DNA of 64,000 nucleotides from Bacillota bacterium (GTDB lineage: Bacteria > Bacillota > UBA994 > UBA5500): the NCBI GenBank assembly GCA_029781045.1, contig JAKOXL010000032.1, positions 62,001 through 126,000 on the forward strand, in the 5' to 3' direction. Both the position numbers and the translations under genes were made by a program. The notes below the pieces were generated by a model. That model ran no database searches. It was given only the letters and a program-made list of their open reading frames with translations, and had not been told where the DNA came from. Shown here one piece after another: positions 53,109 to 61,099 of this stretch (the first letter of the stretch is position 1; every line of letters begins with the position of its first letter).

Positions 53109-53405
53109 TTAGCGGTTACGCTTATGATTCCGACGTTTTTCTCTGACGCAACTACATTCCAGCCGTTGGCAGCCCTTTAGTTGGTGCTGCAAGATGATGG
53201 TTCCTTTAGCACCAGTTACTGAGTTGCTAGGAAGAATACGCACATGGTCATCAGGGGAGAGCGAGACAACAGTGGGCAGAAAAATGGTGGCAAACCAGGT
53301 GAGCTCGTGGGAAGCTGGCTGAAACAGAGGGCGGGAAAAGGTACCCCCGGTAGGACCGATTTCTACCAGGGCCAAATACCGATTGGCCGCGCCTGCGTCT
53401 AACAC
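53109..53405 (-). CDS. hypothetical 98-residue protein
   Basis: A frame with protein-like composition and a basic, cysteine-containing C-terminus (RLECSCVREKRRNHKRNR). GTG 53405 has AGAGG directly before it, which is too close for a normal ribosome site, so the start is doubtful. It is divergent from the GntR-operon promoter. No family is recognised. Confidence 0.4.
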   Translation of the reverse strand: MLDAGAANRYLALVEIGPTGGTFSRPLFQPASHELTWFATIFLPTVVSLSPDDHVRILPSNSVTGAKGTIILQHQLKGCQRLECSCVREKRRNHKRNR

Positions 53406-53419
53406 CCTCTGCTAATATC

Positions 53420-53475
53420 TTGACAGGGACAACTATAGCAGGTTAGAATCAATGTGTATTAATGAATTAGTACAC
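53420..53475 (+). promoter_or_regulatory. promoter and palindromic operator of the GntR/ABC operon
   Basis: TTGACA (53420-53425) and TAGAAT (53444-53449) with an 18-base spacer form a good promoter. Directly downstream a 22-base dyad runs from GTGTA (53454-53458) to TACAC (53471-53475), matching except at one pair and the centre. It covers the expected start site, so a bound GntR protein would block transcription. Confidence 0.82.
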
Positions 53476-53509
53476 TAGGACTTTGGTACACCGCAGCTTT
53501 AGAGACGGG

Positions 53510-53935
53510 GTGATAAAACTGTTCTATTTGGACCACCGCAGTCCTATTCCCATATACGTCCAGCTACAAAACCAGGTCAAACAGGCGATAGCAGGCGGAG
53601 TCTTAGCGCCAGGGGAGCAACTACCTTCGGTCAGGGAGCTGGCAGGGCGGTTGGCTGTTAATCCGAACACTATTGCTAGGGCCTACCAGGAGTTGGAGCG
53701 TGAGGGCCTAATTGCAACCTTGCGCGGCCGCGGCACCTTTGTGACGGAGGTTAAAGCCCTTACCCCACTGGCTCGTCGTCTCAGAGTTAGTGAGGGGCTG
53801 GATAATGTACTGCGGGAGGCCCGGCGTCTAGGCATGGGGCAGCAGGAGCTAACGGACGTATTTGTGGAGAGGCTGTCGCTAGTTTTCGACAATGGGGAAG
53901 GAAGGAGTGGGGAAGATGGGCGTGATCATAACTAA
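53510..53935 (+). CDS. GntR-family regulator (YtrA type)
   Basis: A 141-residue YtrA-type GntR repressor: winged helix (IPIYVQLQNQVKQAIAGGVL, PSVRELAGRLAVNPNTIARA, wing TLRGRGTFVTE) with a short helical C-terminal tail that mediates dimerisation. GTG 53510 was chosen as the start by family length and a preceding GACGGG. It overlaps the ATPase gene by 20 bases. YtrA proteins control ABC transporter operons and often respond to cell-envelope stress; the dyad upstream should be its site. Confidence 0.9.
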   Translation: MIKLFYLDHRSPIPIYVQLQNQVKQAIAGGVLAPGEQLPSVRELAGRLAVNPNTIARAYQELEREGLIATLRGRGTFVTEVKALTPLARRLRVSEGLDNVLREARRLGMGQQELTDVFVERLSLVFDNGEGRSGEDGRDHN

Positions 53936-54815
53936 AGGCTTGAGTAAAGTCTACGGTACAAAGGAAGCTGTCGCGGATCTTAGTTTGCATGTTCAGCAGG
54001 GCAGCGTTTTCGGATTCTTGGGCCCCAACGGCTCGGGCAAGAGCACGACGGTAAAAATGCTCCTAGGGTTACGAGCACCTTCCCGGGGCACTGCCCAAGT
54101 GTTAGGCTTCGATAGCAGCAGAGAAGGTCACTTGATCGGGCAGCGGGTGGGGTACGTGCCAGAACTAGGCAATCTTTACCCCCAGCTAACAGTACAGGCC
54201 TGTATTGACTTGGTTAGGGGCTTACGGCCCACGTGGGACGAGGCTTATGCCCGGCATTTGCTCAACATGTTTGAGTTACCGCTTAAGCAACGAGTTGGCA
54301 GACTGTCTAAAGGCATGCAACGTCAACTGGCTCTGCTTCTGGCTATGGCTCCGAGGCCCGAGTTGCTTATTCTAGACGAACCGACTTCAGGGCTTGACCC
54401 GATTAAGAGGCAAGAGTTTCTGCAAGTCTTAATGGACGGGGTCGCTGATACAGGGCAAACCGTCTTCTTTTCCTCCCATAATATGACCGAAGTAGAACGG
54501 GTAGCCGATACAGTTGGCATTTTGTACAACGGTCGCCTCGCTGTAGCTGGAGCCCTGGATGACCTTAAACGTAATGTAAAGCGGATTCGGGTGGTCCTAC
54601 CTAACAAAGAGTCGCTCCAGTTAAAGCAACCACTGCGCAGCATTGAGGGAAGTAACGGCCAGTGGATAGTGACAGTAGAACAGGGAGTTGACATGGTATT
54701 GGCTGAGCTCCGGGCTATGCAACCGGTAGCACTCGAAGTATATGACTTGTCATTGGAAGATATCTTCATGATCTATGCGGGAGGTGAGGGGTGTGAACCG
54801 GGCGCTAATCAGTAA
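53916..54815 (+). CDS. ABC transporter ATP-binding protein
   Basis: A 299-residue ABC ATPase of the export type, with Walker A (GPNGSGKSTTVKM), signature (LSKGMQRQLALLLAM) and Walker B (LLILDEPTSGLD). The C-terminal 70 residues are an extra domain of unknown role common in this group. ATG 53916 follows GGAGTGGGG. It is linked to GntR above and the permease gene below, giving a YtrA-like transporter operon. Confidence 0.95.
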   Translation: MGVIITKGLSKVYGTKEAVADLSLHVQQGSVFGFLGPNGSGKSTTVKMLLGLRAPSRGTAQVLGFDSSREGHLIGQRVGYVPELGNLYPQLTVQACIDLVRGLRPTWDEAYARHLLNMFELPLKQRVGRLSKGMQRQLALLLAMAPRPELLILDEPTSGLDPIKRQEFLQVLMDGVADTGQTVFFSSHNMTEVERVADTVGILYNGRLAVAGALDDLKRNVKRIRVVLPNKESLQLKQPLRSIEGSNGQWIVTVEQGVDMVLAELRAMQPVALEVYDLSLEDIFMIYAGGEGCEPGANQ

Positions 54816-55557
54816 AGAGGTAAGGGATCTGAGGTGGAAATTGCTGGTTGGATTTTTGGTGCTACTGGGTGCAGTCTTATTAATGATTGTGTTGTACGAA
54901 AAGCTACTAGAAGTTATCCCGCAGGATACTAGCCAACTACCACCCTTCATAACCGCCGAAATGCTTCAAGGTTTTAGTGATTACACTACTGCCATGTGGT
55001 CCAATTTCAATGACAAAAACCTACCGCAAATTGGAACCTTACTGGCTATAGTGTTAGGCATTGGCCTGCTGGCACCAGAAATTGAAAGCGGGACCATTAC
55101 CCTGTTGTTGACCAACGGAGCTTGTCGTAGGCGGGTGTTTTGGATAAAAGCTTCTCTAGCTATAGTTGCCTTGATCCTATTACCCATGGTTATTAGCCTA
55201 CTAATACCGCCCTTTAGCCGGGTATTCGGCTATTCCTTAGGCCATCTACGGCTGGTGCCTGCTACCCTAGTGGGTTGTCTGGGCCTGTCTTTTGTCTTGG
55301 CGGTAAGCCTCTTTATCTCCTTGTTGGTAAAAGATCGGATCTGGAGCGGAATTACCAGTGCTACTCTCTTTGGATTATGGTCGGTATTAGGATTGTGGAA
55401 ATCTACCCGTGTCTTCAGCCCCTTTTATCACATGCGGGCCGCCGACTATTTCTTCGGAGAATCCGGCTTCCCCTGGATGACGGCTCTTAGCTATCTGCTA
55501 GCCACTGTAGCGGTACTGCTGTTAGCCGAGCGTCGTTTTGTAAACGAAGAATTATAG
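54793..55557 (+). CDS. ABC-2 type membrane permease
   Basis: A 254-residue membrane protein with about six helices of the ABC-2 type, whose large loop after helix 1 (residues about 35-75) resembles the extracytoplasmic part of NatB/YtrC-like permeases. GTG 54793 follows GGGAGGTGAGG and overlaps the ATPase gene. It would pair with that ATPase to export an unknown compound. The next 500 bases hold a decayed gene. Confidence 0.88.
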   Translation: MNRALISKEVRDLRWKLLVGFLVLLGAVLLMIVLYEKLLEVIPQDTSQLPPFITAEMLQGFSDYTTAMWSNFNDKNLPQIGTLLAIVLGIGLLAPEIESGTITLLLTNGACRRRVFWIKASLAIVALILLPMVISLLIPPFSRVFGYSLGHLRLVPATLVGCLGLSFVLAVSLFISLLVKDRIWSGITSATLFGLWSVLGLWKSTRVFSPFYHMRAADYFFGESGFPWMTALSYLLATVAVLLLAERRFVNEEL

Positions 55558-55571
55558 AAGGAAGTGGCACC

Positions 55572-55980
55572 ACTGAGAAAGCGGTTGTGCGGGCTTTCTG
55601 TTTAAATTGGCGTAGCCCTAGTGTTGACAGGCTGCTCTATAGGTGTTTGGCTGGGCAGGTTCGGCGGAGATAGCATTGCTTCCATGCGGGCGTGCTATAG
55701 CCTTTGGATATGACCGATGACATTAATGTTTCTCTGCTGTGCATCGGAACCAGGCATAAGGCAGGCTGGGCTGTCAATGAATTAGCAGTCGGCATAGCTT
55801 ATGGCCGTTTTCAAACGGTTGTTCAGTGAGTAATGGAGACCATCAATATTATGGATTCCAATGAGAAGAAAACAGTGATAGAGCAGAAGCTGAAGGAGGC
55901 GGGTCTTGCTTATCCCCAGATTCAGTACGACTGCAACTATTACATGGGCAACCACTAGAGCAAGTATGACGTTCGCAATA
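55572..55980 (+). pseudogene. decayed lipoprotein gene
   Basis: On the plus strand an initial frame reads LRKRLCGLSV, stop, IGVALVLTGCSIGVWLG, which is a lipoprotein signal peptide with lipobox LTGC broken by a TAA. It ends after about 55 codons; a different frame then reads MTDDINVSLLCIGTRHKAGW on to QTVVQ, stop, and METINIMDSNEKKTVIEQKL through CNYYMGNH, stop. At least one frameshift and two further in-frame stops are needed, so the gene is degraded. No family is recognised. Bases 55981-56073 hold no gene. Confidence 0.6.
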
Positions 55981-56073
55981 CTTCGTCAGAGACGTCATGC
56001 AGGGATAGTGGCTGAGTTGGCGTATAAGTGTGTAAAAGGGAGTTCTTTGCCCAAGGAAAGGTGGTGATCATGT

Positions 56074-56898
56074 ATGCTGCAGATAGTAACTGATAGCTCT
56101 TGTGACCTGCCAGAGGAGCTGGTGAAGCAACATAACATCCGCGTAATACCCCTTACTATTAGAGTTGGTGGACGTGACTATTTGGAAAGGGTGGATATTA
56201 CTCCCGAAGCCTTTTACGCACGCATGGCCGAAAGTAGTGAACTGCCGAAGACATCGCAGCCACCACCGGCGGCCTTTGCCGACGCTTTCCGACAGCTGTC
56301 CGATTATGGTCCGGTAATTTGCCTAACCATTTCCTCCGGTCTAAGCGGAACCTATGAATCGGCCTGCTTAGGGCGGGACTTGTCAGGTGTGGATGCGACC
56401 GTCTTTGACACCAAGGCCGGTTCTTTAGGCCACGGTTTACAAGTACTGCGAGCCTGCAAAATGGCGGCTGCTGGGTGCAGCATCAGTGATGTGGTTGCAG
56501 AGCTGACCGCGTATCGCCAGCGGATGAAAATCTTGATATTACTACATACCTTAGAGAACATAGTCAAAGGTGGGCGTTTGAGCAAGTTTAAAGGGGCGTT
56601 AGCCAACATCCTGAATATCAAAGTGCTCTTACATAATGTGGATGGAAAAGTAGAGTTATTAGAAAAGGTGCGGGGAAGCAAGAAGTTCTACCGCAGGGCA
56701 CTGGAACTGATGCAAGAATTCTGCCCTGACATGAGTGGGCGCGACGTAGGTATAACCCATTTCTTGAATCCCGAGGGCCTGGAGACTATCAAGCAGGCCA
56801 TGGCTGAACAGTTTTCGCCGCGCAGTGTTATTAGCAATTACATGGGCGCTACTATGGCCACTTACGCTGGCAAAGGTGGCATGATCATATCGTTCTAG
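56074..56898 (+). CDS. DegV-family fatty-acid-binding protein
   Basis: A 274-residue DegV protein; members bind fatty acids between two domains and present them to fatty-acid kinase (FakA). The family blocks VTDSSCDLPEEL, PKTSQPPP, SSGLSGTYESA and the C-terminal VISNYMGATMATYAGKGGM are present. ATG 56074 is preceded by an AAGGTGG region. No FakA gene is next to it. A strong terminator follows. Confidence 0.93.
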   Translation: MLQIVTDSSCDLPEELVKQHNIRVIPLTIRVGGRDYLERVDITPEAFYARMAESSELPKTSQPPPAAFADAFRQLSDYGPVICLTISSGLSGTYESACLGRDLSGVDATVFDTKAGSLGHGLQVLRACKMAAAGCSISDVVAELTAYRQRMKILILLHTLENIVKGGRLSKFKGALANILNIKVLLHNVDGKVELLEKVRGSKKFYRRALELMQEFCPDMSGRDVGITHFLNPEGLETIKQAMAEQFSPRSVISNYMGATMATYAGKGGMIISF

Positions 56899-56910
56899 CG
56901 AGAAAACTAC

Positions 56911-56938
56911 CGCGTCCGGTCTACCGGACGCGTGTATT
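56911..56938 (+). terminator. terminator of the DegV gene
   Basis: CGCGTCCGGT and ACCGGACGCG are perfect complements around a 2-base gap, followed by a T-rich end (GTATTTT). Confidence 0.85.
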
Positions 56939-56940
56939 TT

Positions 56941-57819
56941 CTATCTTTCCAATCTATCCATGGCTGTTGTTATGAAGTGCTGGAGTTTGGCCTGCATCCT
57001 TCCCTGGGTAGTTTTCTCCACCCCCCAGTCTTTCATCTTAGGCGCAACCCGTAGGGCGGTCAGCAAATCGTAGTAGGGCAGATCAGCGGTGTTCACTGGG
57101 TTTGCTTGGCAATAGAGGGTGGTGAACTGCTCCATTGCCTCGGCGTGTAAACTCCAGAGCAGTTCTAGGCGAGCGGAGGCCAGATCAGCCAAAGGGTCTC
57201 CCAAAGCCGCGTCCTCCCAATCAATGACCCCCACCAGTCGCTCATCTTGCCAGAGTAAGTGACTAGGCCAGTAATCGCCATGGAGCAAGGCGGTTTTGTT
57301 CCTTTGTCTCCAAGGCCAGGCCTTCTGTAAAAGGGTTAGGGTTTTATCTTCTGTCCCAGCCTGACTTAGCCAGTAGGCTATTTCTTCTGCTCTCCTAGGC
57401 AAGAAGGAGAGCTCGGATATAGAAACCCGGTGAATGAGGGCAAGTGTTTCCGCCATTTGCTTGAGATAGAGGGATAAATCAGCAGGAGTGGACAAGGTGT
57501 GGCCAGGTATATAGGAATATACTAGACAAGGGCGCGCGAGAAAGACCCCGTCTTGATCTACCAACTGTGGCCTAGGTACAGGCAGACCGGCATCATAGAG
57601 ATGGCTAAGTAGTCGAAACTCGTGGCTGGCGATATAGGGGTTGAGCTCCAGATCCTTCTGGCCATGGCAGCGAACCACCAGTTTTCTGGTATTGCCCTGG
57701 TCATCTTGGATGGTGACGAGGCTTGTTTGGGCCGAGACTCCGCCAGCAAGGGCTCGCACTTGCAGCATCTTGCTGTCAGGGGCTATGGCTGTCACCAAAC
57801 TGGCAAATCTATCCTGCAA
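56941..57819 (-). CDS. aminoglycoside phosphotransferase-family kinase
   Basis: A 292-residue APH/choline-kinase-fold protein. The catalytic loop LLHGDYWPSHLLW and the metal-binding motif VIDWEDAALGDPLADLA are intact. Members phosphorylate antibiotics or small hydroxylated compounds (choline, homoserine, methylthioribose), so the substrate is open. TTG 57819 is suggested because GAGGTG lies 6 bases upstream; longer starts are possible. It follows the M20 gene by about 80 bases on the same strand. Confidence 0.85.
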   Translation of the reverse strand: MQDRFASLVTAIAPDSKMLQVRALAGGVSAQTSLVTIQDDQGNTRKLVVRCHGQKDLELNPYIASHEFRLLSHLYDAGLPVPRPQLVDQDGVFLARPCLVYSYIPGHTLSTPADLSLYLKQMAETLALIHRVSISELSFLPRRAEEIAYWLSQAGTEDKTLTLLQKAWPWRQRNKTALLHGDYWPSHLLWQDERLVGVIDWEDAALGDPLADLASARLELLWSLHAEAMEQFTTLYCQANPVNTADLPYYDLLTALRVAPKMKDWGVEKTTQGRMQAKLQHFITTAMDRLER

Positions 57820-57897
57820 AATGATCACCTCGAAGAAAAGGCGGGGGAGGTGGTCTTGGCTCTTGCCCTCTTGCCACCTGATCCCCCACACTTGTGT

Positions 57898-59085
57898 CTA
57901 CTTACGATATTCCTCCGGTACCTGATTGCGATGGTATTCCTTGATCTTCTCTTGCAACTCAGTGCTGGAGAAGATATCGATGGCGGTCATTGCCAATCCT
58001 TTGGCACCTTTAATACAGATCTCATCGGCTCTCTGCGAAATGGACTCGACTGTGAACTCGGCGTTGTGGGAGGCCACGCCAGCCGGAGCAATCCAGAGGT
58101 ATTCGTGGATAGCAGGAATCTTGATGGAAACATTACCTATATCGGATGAGCCGTACAAGCCGGTTGGGTTAGCATACTCCATTTCTTCACCCAGCTGAGC
58201 CATATTAGCCTTAAAGGCTTCACCCATGGGTAGGTTGGGATAGCGTTCCGCGTACATAGGATGAACCTTGATTTCTACTTGTGCACCTGTCAGTTGGGCT
58301 GCTGTATTGGCTGCCAGCTTTACCTTCTCCGCCAACCTTTCCAGATCAATGAGAGTGCGGGCGCGAAGACTAAACTTGCAGGCTGCCTCACCGGGTATGA
58401 TGTTCGCCGCCAGCCCACCATTGGTGATTATGCCGTTGACATTATCTTCCATTTCAAAGGTTGGACGCAACATATCGATATGTTGGAAGGTGGCGATTAC
58501 GGCGCTGAGGGCATTGATTCCCCGACCTGGAGCTGACGAGTGGACTGCTTTGCCGATAAAGTTGATCTCGATACTGGTTGCTGCTCGTCCGCCCCGGTTA
58601 ATCAAGGAGCGGCCGGAAGATGGATGGATCATGAGGGCGAAATCCACATCATCAAAGACTCCCGCATCTAGCAGAATGACTTTGCCCCCGCCTGCCTCTT
58701 CAGCGGGAGTGCCAATAATGGACACCCGTCCGGCGAAATTCTCCATAACCGCACTGGTGCCCAGAAAGGCTCCAACCGCGCAAGTGGCGATCACATTGTG
58801 ACCACAGGCGTGGCCAACTCCTGGGAGAGCATCGTACTCTGCTAAAAAGGCCACATGGGGCCCCTCACCCTTGCCATCTTTACTGGCAATTAACGCCGTA
58901 TCTAGACCAGCGATACCAACCTGCACCTCAAACCCTTGTTGGCGTAGGGTCTGGGCAATGAAGGCCACCGCTTTGTGTTCCTCAAAGGCCGTTTCCGGGT
59001 TGGCATGAATGTTGTGTGACAATGTCAGAAGCTCTGTTTGCAGTTTGTCAATGGCTTCCTGGGCTTGACGCTTGAGTTGATCCAT
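57898..59085 (-). CDS. M20 family amidohydrolase
   Basis: A 395-residue M20D-type zinc amidohydrolase. The metal motifs YDALPGVGHACGHN and GTPAEEAGGGK and the interface block VHSSAPGRGINALSA are intact. It resembles p-aminobenzoyl-glutamate hydrolase (AbgB) and N-acyl-amino-acid amidohydrolases, so it probably cleaves an amide bond of a small acyl amino acid or dipeptide. ATG 59085 lies 9 bases after GGGGGG. No neighbour fixes the substrate. Confidence 0.92.
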   Translation of the reverse strand: MDQLKRQAQEAIDKLQTELLTLSHNIHANPETAFEEHKAVAFIAQTLRQQGFEVQVGIAGLDTALIASKDGKGEGPHVAFLAEYDALPGVGHACGHNVIATCAVGAFLGTSAVMENFAGRVSIIGTPAEEAGGGKVILLDAGVFDDVDFALMIHPSSGRSLINRGGRAATSIEINFIGKAVHSSAPGRGINALSAVIATFQHIDMLRPTFEMEDNVNGIITNGGLAANIIPGEAACKFSLRARTLIDLERLAEKVKLAANTAAQLTGAQVEIKVHPMYAERYPNLPMGEAFKANMAQLGEEMEYANPTGLYGSSDIGNVSIKIPAIHEYLWIAPAGVASHNAEFTVESISQRADEICIKGAKGLAMTAIDIFSSTELQEKIKEYHRNQVPEEYRK

Positions 59086-59163
59086 ATTATCAGTCCCCCC
59101 TAAGTGATTCACTCAATACAGGGTTCAACAGACAGTATCATATACCTGCAAGCAGAAGGCAGG

Positions 59164-59718
59164 TTAGTTCAGGGTGTGAGCAGTAGGTGCGTAATCCGCC
59201 AGCTTACCTTCATAGATTAGGGTAAGTCGTCCACTCTCAGCGAAGTCGGAGGGTTTGACCAGCCCTGGTGGCTTATCTACCAGCTCTATGCCAGCGCGAG
59301 CCAACACGGTGGCCACAAACTGGGAACAGAAGAAGGCATAACGTCGCTCTATAGGTTGGCCAGCTGCCAAGCCAGCAAAGCCCAGCAGGTTGAATCGATA
59401 GCTATCTTGCTCCTTCTTAAACTCGGCGATGATCTCACGAATGGCCAGATATTGGCTTTCAGTGACTTCCAACCGGTAGATGGCACAAATGGTTCTTCGG
59501 AAGAGGGCAAAGGTGCCCTCTTTTTGCATTTCCTGTACAAAGCCGCCGGGCAGTGCCCAATGGGGGTAGCGGCGTCCGAAACTGTACATTTCGAGGAGAT
59601 GCTCGTCTAAGGCGAGAGAAACGTGGTTGTAACGAGCCCTTGTGTACAGGCCGATAGCCCGCGTAGTCCACGAGTAGGTATTTGATAGCATAATATAAAT
59701 GTATTTAGGCTGCCCCAT
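59164..59718 (-). CDS. permuted NlpC/P60-family hydrolase (YiiX-like)
   Basis: A 184-residue papain-like protein in which the histidine (RYNHVSLALDE) comes before the cysteine (YAFFCSQFVATVLARAG), the circularly permuted order of the YiiX/LRAT-related NlpC/P60 group. The fold may cleave amides or act on lipids. ATG 59718 follows CAGGGGG; longer frames upstream are not protein-like. It has no signal peptide. It is divergent from a small conserved gene. Confidence 0.8.
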   Translation of the reverse strand: MGQPKYIYIMLSNTYSWTTRAIGLYTRARYNHVSLALDEHLLEMYSFGRRYPHWALPGGFVQEMQKEGTFALFRRTICAIYRLEVTESQYLAIREIIAEFKKEQDSYRFNLLGFAGLAAGQPIERRYAFFCSQFVATVLARAGIELVDKPPGLVKPSDFAESGRLTLIYEGKLADYAPTAHTLN

Positions 59719-59842
59719 AATAACCCCCTGAGAAATGTATATACCACTAAGTATAATGGGTGCACCTGTTTCACTCAACACCAGGCTCTTCCATGTGTAG
59801 GCGGCTAGGAAAATGCTTAAGCTAAGTGAGGAGGTGTTCTGC

Positions 59843-60055
59843 ATGCAGATAACGTACACCCTAAAACACAACAAGGAAGTGGAGCAGGGTGAATATGACC
59901 CTTCCACCAAAACCCTGACACTGGCGAGTGGCAGGGTGCTCAACTTGTCTGAGCCTGAAGATCTGAAGTTAGCCAAGAAACTCCTGTACTCCAAAGTTGT
60001 TGCTGCGCCGCAGATGGAGTTGATAACCCTTAATCAGTTGACTCAACTGCAGTAG
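59843..60055 (+). CDS. small hypothetical protein, 70 residues
   Basis: A 70-residue protein beginning MQITYTLKHNKEVEQGEYDP, mixed strands and helix, no recognised family. ATG 59843 has GGAGGTG 6-8 bases upstream, which makes it a credible gene. It is followed by a family hairpin in the same orientation. Role unknown. Confidence 0.65.
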   Translation: MQITYTLKHNKEVEQGEYDPSTKTLTLASGRVLNLSEPEDLKLAKKLLYSKVVAAPQMELITLNQLTQLQ

Positions 60056-60062
60056 TTATTCG

Positions 60063-60086
60063 AGGGGCTGTCGCAGGATAGCCCCT
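60063..60086 (+). terminator. GGGGCTGTC-family hairpin, copy 8
   Basis: GGGGCTGTC and GATAGCCCC close a GCAG loop, in the same orientation as the small gene before it. Confidence 0.8.
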
Positions 60087-60321
60087 TGTTCTTTGCGCTC
60101 AGGATGGCGGCAGCTATACGGCGGTGGTTATGCCATAGAGCCCAACCAAGAAGCAGCCAGGCCGTTGTCGCTACTCTTCTTTGGTTCTTCGCATTGGGCG
60201 ACGGTAGTTTGGGAGGGAGAAAGCCTTTGGTTTGCAGCTACTAGTGGCGGTGGAGTGAAGGCGAGGGCTATGCAACCGGGCTGTAGATGAACGCTGGGTT
60301 CGGAGCGATTCCTTCACCCCC

Positions 60322-60759
60322 TCAATGAAGCAGCTGCACAAAGAGGGAGGTAACCACGTAGAATATTACCAACGAAAGCAGCAGGCTTCCCAGGTTCACG
60401 TGCCTTTTAACCTCATTGTCTGGACAAATAAGAGCCTTGCCCAGAGCTTGCCTAGCGCAATAGAGCAGGATGGGAGAGGCCAAGGCGCCTAGGAAGCCGG
60501 CGTAAGAGTAGATGATGGCGACTGCACGAATGTTGCCATAGGCATAGCCTGATGTTGTCATGGTGACCACATAAATGCTGAGAAAGATGATGGTTGTGGA
60601 GAGGATGGAAACGACCCGAATGGTGCCGGGTATTTGGGGTAACTCCTGCCTACGTAGGGCTCTGACATACATTGCAGCCCCATATCTTGTTACTGGAACT
60701 ACCAATATCAACAATGCCAGTAGATAAAACAGCAGCCGCGAGTTCAAGTCATCAAGCAA
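60322..60759 (-). CDS. hypothetical membrane protein, four helices
   Basis: A roughly 145-residue protein with four clear membrane helices (around RLLFYLLALLILVVPV, VSILSTTIIFLSIYVV, IIYSYAGFLGALASPI, LGSLLLSLVIFYVV). No family is recognised. TTG 60759 with GAGGTG 9 bases upstream is proposed as start; GTG 60771 is the alternative. It lies downstream of the ABC exporter genes on the same strand, separated by a 330-base non-coding region. Confidence 0.65.
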   Translation of the reverse strand: MLDDLNSRLLFYLLALLILVVPVTRYGAAMYVRALRRQELPQIPGTIRVVSILSTTIIFLSIYVVTMTTSGYAYGNIRAVAIIYSYAGFLGALASPILLYCARQALGKALICPDNEVKRHVNLGSLLLSLVIFYVVTSLFVQLLH

Positions 60760-60779
60760 AGCTCCCCTCACCTCATCTG

Positions 60780-61070
60780 CTTGATTACTGGAGCAAGAGT
60801 TATGCGTGCTTACTTGTATTCTCTATGAGGCTTTGCTTTTCCTTGTAATTTGCCCTGATACTGAAGGGGCGCATCGCCCAGCGATGCGCCTCTGTGTGGT
60901 GACTAGCGCTAGAGCGCCAGCCACCTCCTGGTCCTAAACAAATAGACCACCCCCCTTTTTGGAGTGTTCGCTGGACAGGCGAACCTTTCCCAGCGTAGAG
61001 GCGACCCTTAACCGGTATCGGGCACCTCCCAACTCTACTATATAGCGAAAGGGGGCAATGAAATAGGGAA
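60780..61070 (-). other. non-coding region with several hairpins; possible structured RNA
   Basis: About 300 bases between two minus-strand genes with no frame of note. GGCGCATCGC (60868-60877) with GCGATGCGCC (60881-60890) forms a strong hairpin; GTTCGC/GCGAAC and GGTC/GACC form others. No known riboswitch or 6S/SRP consensus was recognised. It may be a leader, a small RNA or only a hairpin-rich spacer. Confidence 0.35.
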
Positions 61071-61099
61071 CAGACTAGTCAACCTGTTCTTTACCAGGC

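Noticed and set aside
60093-60290. 65-codon plus-strand frame after hairpin copy 8
   Set aside because: No ribosome site, no recognised family and low confidence in composition; probably chance.
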